DNA from: an uncultured Oscillospiraceae bacterium
GTDB taxonomy: Bacteria > Bacillota > Clostridia > Oscillospirales > Oscillospiraceae
DNA: 27,336 bases
Assembly (NCBI GenBank): GCA_910584045.1
Contig: CAJTYO010000035.1
Coordinates: 1-27,336, forward strand
Direction of reading: 5' to 3'
Each line of letters starts with the position of its first letter. Positions within the stretch are counted from its first letter, which is position 1. This document shows, piece by piece, positions 24,134 through 27,336 of the stretch. The notes below the pieces were generated by a model that saw only the letters and a list, made by a program, of their open reading frames with translations, was not told the DNA's origin and searched no databases. The translations under genes were made by a program, and so were the position numbers.

Positions 24134-26201
24134 CGCAGGCGTGTATCCCAAGCTGGCTATGCAGAGCATCCGGAATAACCGGAGGTTCTATCTCCCCTAC
24201 ATCCTGGCCCTGCTGGGGGACGTGGCGGCCGTGTATATTATGTCCGCCCTGGTCCGGGACCCCGGCGTGAAGAATATGACCCCCGGCCGGCCCAACGGAT
24301 ATATGTACGTAAATATATTTATGAGCATCGGCATGTTCATCGCCTTTGTATTCTCCGCCATCTTCGTGCTGTATATCAACGGCTTTCTCATGAAGCAGCG
24401 GAAGAAGGAGCTGGGCCTCTACAACATTCTGGGCATGGGGAAGGGCCATATCGCGGTGGTGCTGGTCATCGAGACGGCGTATATCGGCGTACTGGGCATC
24501 GGCGGCGGCATTGTCACGGGTCTGATTTTTCACAAACTGGTCAGCCTCATCCTCCACCAGATGGTGGGGATGTCCGTCCCCCTCGGGTTCTATATCAGCT
24601 GGGACGGCATGGCATGGACGGCGGCGATGTTTCTGCTCCTGCTGGGGGTGACGCTGCTGGTGAACCTGAACAAGGTGCGCGTCTCCCGGCCCATCGAACT
24701 GCTCCGGGGCGGCAGCGTGGGCGAGCGGGAGCCCAAGACCAAGTGGTTTATGACCATGCTGGGTGTTGTTACCCTGACTGCCGGCTACTATATCGCCGTG
24801 ACCACCCGGACCGGGGTGGACGCCATCATGTTGTATTTTGTGGCGGTGTTCCTGGTCATCGTCGGGACCTACTGCCTGTTTACCGCCGTGAGCATCTTCA
24901 TTCTAAAGGCGCTGCGGAGAAACAAGGGATTTTACTACAGGACCAGCCATTTCATCGGCGTATCCGGGATGCTCTACCGGATGAAGCAGAACGCGGTGGG
25001 TCTGGCCAACATCTGCATCCTCTGCACCATGGTGATGGTCATGCTCTCCGGCACCCTGTCGCTGTACCTGGGGACCGAGGAGATCATTCGCGAGCAGTAT
25101 CCGGGGGACATTAACGTCAGCGTGTCCTACTTCCCCCAGGCCCGGGCGGAGGACGGCGAGGACTGGACGCCCTTCAATCCCGAGGTCATGCTGGCGAAAC
25201 AGACGGCGTTTATCGAGAGCCAGGGCGTGTCCGTCACGCAGGCGCGCACCAGTCTGGACTTCGGATTCGGCGCGGGAAGGCTGCCGGACGGCAGCTATAC
25301 CACCGACCGCTTTGCGGAGGACGCCGTGGGGGCGGTGGTCAGCATTACGTGCATCACCGAGGAGGACTACACCTCCGTCACCGGCGACGTTCTGCACCTG
25401 GGCCCCGGCGAGGCGGCCGTCTATGGTGTGAACGCGGAGGAGCTGACCATCCGCTGGACGGTCCCCGGGGAGGGCCGGGAGGTCGGTCGGACCACCTATT
25501 CCATTGTGAAGAATCTGAAGGACAACCCGGATTTCAGTCCCAATATCACCCAAATGGTTACCCTGGTGGTGTCTGACGAGGCGGCGGTTGACGAGCTGTG
25601 GGCGAATCAGGCCGCGGCTTACGGCCCCGAGGACTACAGCAGTATGCACTGGAATGCCTATTTCAACGTGGACTGCGATGAGCAGAAGCTGGAGGAGATC
25701 CAGAGCGGATACTACGACGTCATTTCGGACGGCAGCTTCTACGACGGCACCGGCTCCTGGGCGCGCTCCAACTGGGAGCTGCGCAGCGAGGGTGCGGCGA
25801 ATGCCTACGGCCTGGCGGGCGGGTTTTTATTCCTGGGGATGTTCCTGGGGTTCATCTTCATCCTGGCCACGGTGCTGATGATCTACTATAAGCAGATTTC
25901 CGAGGGATATGAGGACAAGGAGCGCTTTGAGATCATGCAGAAGGTGGGGCTGAGCCGCAGCGAGGTCAAGCGCAGCATCCACAGTCAGATTCTGATGGTG
26001 TTCTTCCTGCCCGTCGCGGTGGCCAGCGTCCATATTCTGTTTGACTTCAACATGGTGGAGAAGCTGCTGACGCTGTTCTATCTCCACAACACGGCGCTGA
26101 CGGCGCTGTGCACACTGGGGACGGCGCTGGTGTTTTTCCTGGCCTATGGCGTTGTGTATCTGCTGACGGCCCGGACGTATTACAAGATTGTCGAGAGGTG
26201 A
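24126..26201 (+). CDS. BceB/VraG-type ABC transporter permease
   Basis: A 691-aa permease of the peptide-antibiotic resistance type. About ten membrane helices: one early, three between 55 and 180, further pairs at about 210-265, one near 300-320, then a 210-residue outer domain (about 320-535) and three helices at the end (FLFLGMFLGFIFILATVLMI onward). The large domain between helices 7 and 8 is the sensor/ligand region in this family. Conserved cytoplasmic pieces include QRKKELGLYNILGMGKGHI and KERFEIMQKVGLSRSEVKRS. ATG at 24126 is preferred over GTG 24117 because GGAGGTGA sits correctly before it. In Bce systems this protein also signals flux to a histidine kinase, which is missing here. 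Confidence 0.93.
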   Translation: MRNAGVYPKLAMQSIRNNRRFYLPYILALLGDVAAVYIMSALVRDPGVKNMTPGRPNGYMYVNIFMSIGMFIAFVFSAIFVLYINGFLMKQRKKELGLYNILGMGKGHIAVVLVIETAYIGVLGIGGGIVTGLIFHKLVSLILHQMVGMSVPLGFYISWDGMAWTAAMFLLLLGVTLLVNLNKVRVSRPIELLRGGSVGEREPKTKWFMTMLGVVTLTAGYYIAVTTRTGVDAIMLYFVAVFLVIVGTYCLFTAVSIFILKALRRNKGFYYRTSHFIGVSGMLYRMKQNAVGLANICILCTMVMVMLSGTLSLYLGTEEIIREQYPGDINVSVSYFPQARAEDGEDWTPFNPEVMLAKQTAFIESQGVSVTQARTSLDFGFGAGRLPDGSYTTDRFAEDAVGAVVSITCITEEDYTSVTGDVLHLGPGEAAVYGVNAEELTIRWTVPGEGREVGRTTYSIVKNLKDNPDFSPNITQMVTLVVSDEAAVDELWANQAAAYGPEDYSSMHWNAYFNVDCDEQKLEEIQSGYYDVISDGSFYDGTGSWARSNWELRSEGAANAYGLAGGFLFLGMFLGFIFILATVLMIYYKQISEGYEDKERFEIMQKVGLSRSEVKRSIHSQILMVFFLPVAVASVHILFDFNMVEKLLTLFYLHNTALTALCTLGTALVFFLAYGVVYLLTARTYYKIVER

Positions 26202-26208
26202 CGAGAGG

Positions 26209-26292
26209 ATGAAAAAGGGCGTACTCTGGCTGCTGCTGGCGGCGCTGTTGGCGGGAATTCTGTTTCAGAATTTCCGGCGGAAGGACTGCTGA
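26209..26292 (+). CDS. 27-aa single-helix membrane peptide behind bceB
   Basis: An ATG at 26209 lies 7 bases after AGAGGTGA, a very good Shine-Dalgarno that overlaps the permease stop. The product is MKKGVLWLLLAALLAGIL followed by FQNFRRKDC: two Lys, a 14-16-residue hydrophobic helix and a basic tail ending in Cys. The codon pattern and SD support translation; the gene is below the length most gene callers accept. It could be a small regulatory subunit of the transporter or a short toxin-like peptide; neither is shown. It has no lipobox with Cys placed after the helix. Confidence 0.6.
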   Translation: MKKGVLWLLLAALLAGILFQNFRRKDC

Positions 26293-26345
26293 AAGCTTGG
26301 GAATGCGGGCTCTAAGCCTGCGAGAGAAGAAAGGAGCGCGAACAA

Positions 26346-26579
26346 ATGGATCGAGTGGATATGGCGCTGATATTCGCCATGCTGTGCCTGATGGCGGGAA
26401 CGCTGCTGGTGGGTTTCAGCCGTCCGGTGTGGTGGATGTTCCACAAGCGGGGGCCCGACGGGCAGCGGAGCGCGCCCAGGCATTACGAGTGGATGCTGCG
26501 TGTGCCGGGGATTGCGCTGCTGGGCGCGGCGTGCTGGGTCATCGGCATGAGCGTAATGGGGATGTTCCCGTTTCAATAA
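26346..26579 (+). CDS. Small membrane protein, 77 aa, two helices
   Basis: Starts at ATG 26346 with AAGGAG 9 bases upstream. Two hydrophobic segments: ALIFAMLCLMAGTLLVGF (about 7-24) and VPGIALLGAACWVIGMSVMG (about 53-72), joined by a polar, basic loop (MFHKRGPDGQRSAPRHYEW). I do not recognise the family. It lies 53 bases after the 27-aa peptide gene without a terminator, so it may belong to the bceAB transcript. Confidence 0.75.
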   Translation: MDRVDMALIFAMLCLMAGTLLVGFSRPVWWMFHKRGPDGQRSAPRHYEWMLRVPGIALLGAACWVIGMSVMGMFPFQ

Positions 26580-26616
26580 GCCGCATGTGCGTTCTGTCCG
26601 CATTTTGCCCCGGGGC

Positions 26617-26645
26617 TTGCGCTTTTCGCCGCGCTGTGGTACAAT
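26617..26645 (+). promoter_or_regulatory. Sigma-A-type promoter of the Lar-like gene
   Basis: TTGCGC (26617-26622), 17-base spacer, TACAAT (26640-26645); ATG at 26679 with GGGAGG at good spacing. Confidence 0.7.
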
Positions 26646-26678
26646 CTCCCTATCACGATAGAATGGGAGGTCTGCCCT

Positions 26679-26903
26679 ATGAATCCCTTTGACGAGATCG
26701 AGCTCCAGGACTGCCCCTGCTGCCACGGCGCGGGGGTCATCGAGGAGGAGGGCGGCTGGTGCCTGTATGTGCAGTGCGTGGACTGCGGCAGCCATACGGC
26801 GGAGCTGTCCTATAAAAACGAGGAGGAGCGCATGGACGCCGCCAGGCGGGTGGCCCGGAACTGGAATCTGGGGAAGGTGATCTATCCGGGCCCCGGGGAC
26901 TGA
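26679..26903 (+). CDS. Lar-like zinc-ribbon protein
   Basis: A 74-aa protein with two Cys pairs, CPCC (C12, C15) and CVDC (C33, C36), then SYKNEEERMDAARRVARNWN. CP.C ... C..CG ... A....A...WN is the pattern of the Lar family; Lar of the Rac prophage relieves type I restriction, and relatives are common in phage and chromosomal islands. Here it stands alone with its own promoter, so function in restriction control is only a possibility. The two-helix membrane protein gene ends 99 bases upstream. Confidence 0.75.
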   Translation: MNPFDEIELQDCPCCHGAGVIEEEGGWCLYVQCVDCGSHTAELSYKNEEERMDAARRVARNWNLGKVIYPGPGD

Positions 26904-27034
26904 TACAGCTCCCAAATCAGGAGAGCCGTACCGCCGCCCGCCTAACGCGGGACAAAAATCCTGGAATAGCGATGGCCTTTATCCCGAGGTAAGGTTCGTT
27001 TTGATCCTGCTTCGTGAAAAGGCATGAAATGCAG

Positions 27035-27070
27035 AAAAACATCCGGAAGCAGGGGCTTCCGGATGTTTTT
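27035..27070 (+). terminator. Strong intrinsic terminator
   Basis: A 16-bp perfect stem (AAAAACATCCGGAAGC / GCTTCCGGATGTTTTT) with the loop AGGG. It can act in both directions and separates the Lar-like gene from the PucR-type gene. Confidence 0.9.
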
Positions 27071-27185
27071 ACCCATTTTTTTCATTTTATAATCAATGCA
27101 CTTGAGAATCGGTAAAGAGGAGGCGAGGGAAACCGGGGCGCGGCAAGGCGGATGGCGCAGGTGCGGCGGCGTGTAACGCCGCGAT

Positions 27186-27219
27186 AAAAAATTGTTTCAG
27201 TTTTTATCAGGAAACTGTA
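27186..27219 (-). terminator. Possible terminator of the PucR-type gene
   Basis: Reading leftward after the stop: CAGTTT, 8-base loop, AAACTG, then AAACAATTTTTT. A short stem, low confidence. Confidence 0.4.
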
Positions 27220-27336
27220 TTACGCATCAATCCCCCGGCTGGTAAGATACTTCTTGACCATCAGGGCCACCTTGAAGGTGATGGCGTCGTCAAACTCCCG
27301 CAGGTCCAGCCCCGTCAGCTTCTTGATCTTCTCCAG
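27220..27336 (-). CDS. PucR-family regulator, C-terminal fragment
   Basis: The last 38 codons of a gene that starts beyond the right edge. The fragment LEKIKKLTGLDLREFDDAI ... FKVALMVKKYL is the end of the PucR C-terminal helix-turn-helix (pattern RLE.I..LTGLDL ... L..AL....L), found in regulators of purine, polyhydroxybutyrate or amino-acid use. The TAA stop is at 27220-27222. The N-terminal sensor domain, and thus the signal, is not visible. Confidence 0.65.
   Translation of the reverse strand: MEKIKKLTGLDLREFDDAITFKVALMVKKYLTSRGIDA

Larger units (their letters stand above)
26904..27219. other. Intergenic region without a recognisable gene
   Basis: Contains the terminator at 27035-27070 and a small hairpin GCGGCGT-GTA-ACGCCGC near 27163-27179 of unknown role. 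No ORF with a ribosome binding site and no structured RNA that I recognise. Confidence 0.5.

Overview
The window looks like a chromosome segment of a high-GC, spore-forming, gut-type Clostridia, most likely Oscillospiraceae (Flavonifractor/Pseudoflavonifractor/Intestinimonas-like). The evidence is GC-rich codon use, strong AGGAGG ribosome binding sites, the sporulation pair yqfC-yqfD beside phoH, ybeY, era, yqzL and recO, and several Firmicutes-type ABC cassettes with their own regulators. The genus is inference; no rRNA or tRNA is present.

Layout. 1-2815 (minus): the start of a galactokinase-like gene with an apparent one-base frameshift, then an XRE regulator translationally coupled to an ABC exporter. 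3030-4052 (plus): a threonine-aldolase-family PLP enzyme, divergent from the regulator. 4333-6993: an AT-richer accessory block holding a MerR/ABC/ABC-2-permease cassette and a broken RepA_N-type replication initiator, bracketed by a 14-bp inverted repeat; this looks horizontally acquired. 7163-13100 (minus): an oligopeptide-binding-like lipoprotein coupled to pgeF, a GNAT remnant, a gene of unknown function and secA.

13226-20695 (minus): recO, a 35-codon yqzL-like gene, a GNAT acetyltransferase, a striking tandem array, era, a P-loop kinase-like gene, a lipoprotein, ybeY, phoH, yqfD and yqfC. This is the conserved Firmicutes era/phoH neighbourhood, but yqfF and cdd/dgkA are absent and unrelated genes sit in their place. 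Downstream of era, a 218-bp unit is repeated twice without a mismatch. Each unit carries a 53-bp copy of the era 3' end plus 165 bp of hairpin-rich DNA.

20776-26903 (plus): a YtrA-type GntR/ABC/permease/lipoprotein operon with a palindromic operator on its promoter, then a BceAB-type antimicrobial-peptide transporter. The latter is preceded by a 34-bp perfect palindrome containing an exact BceR-type box and followed by an unannotated 27-aa membrane peptide, a 77-aa membrane protein and a Lar-like zinc-ribbon protein. The window ends in the C-terminus of a PucR-family regulator (minus).

Themes: envelope-stress and peptide-antibiotic defence (four ABC systems, three with an adjacent regulator), housekeeping RNA/ribosome/secretion genes, and traces of mobile DNA. 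The most notable items are the era-tail tandem array, the BceR-box palindrome without a local two-component system, the RepA relic beside the MerR cassette, and the 27-codon membrane ORF.
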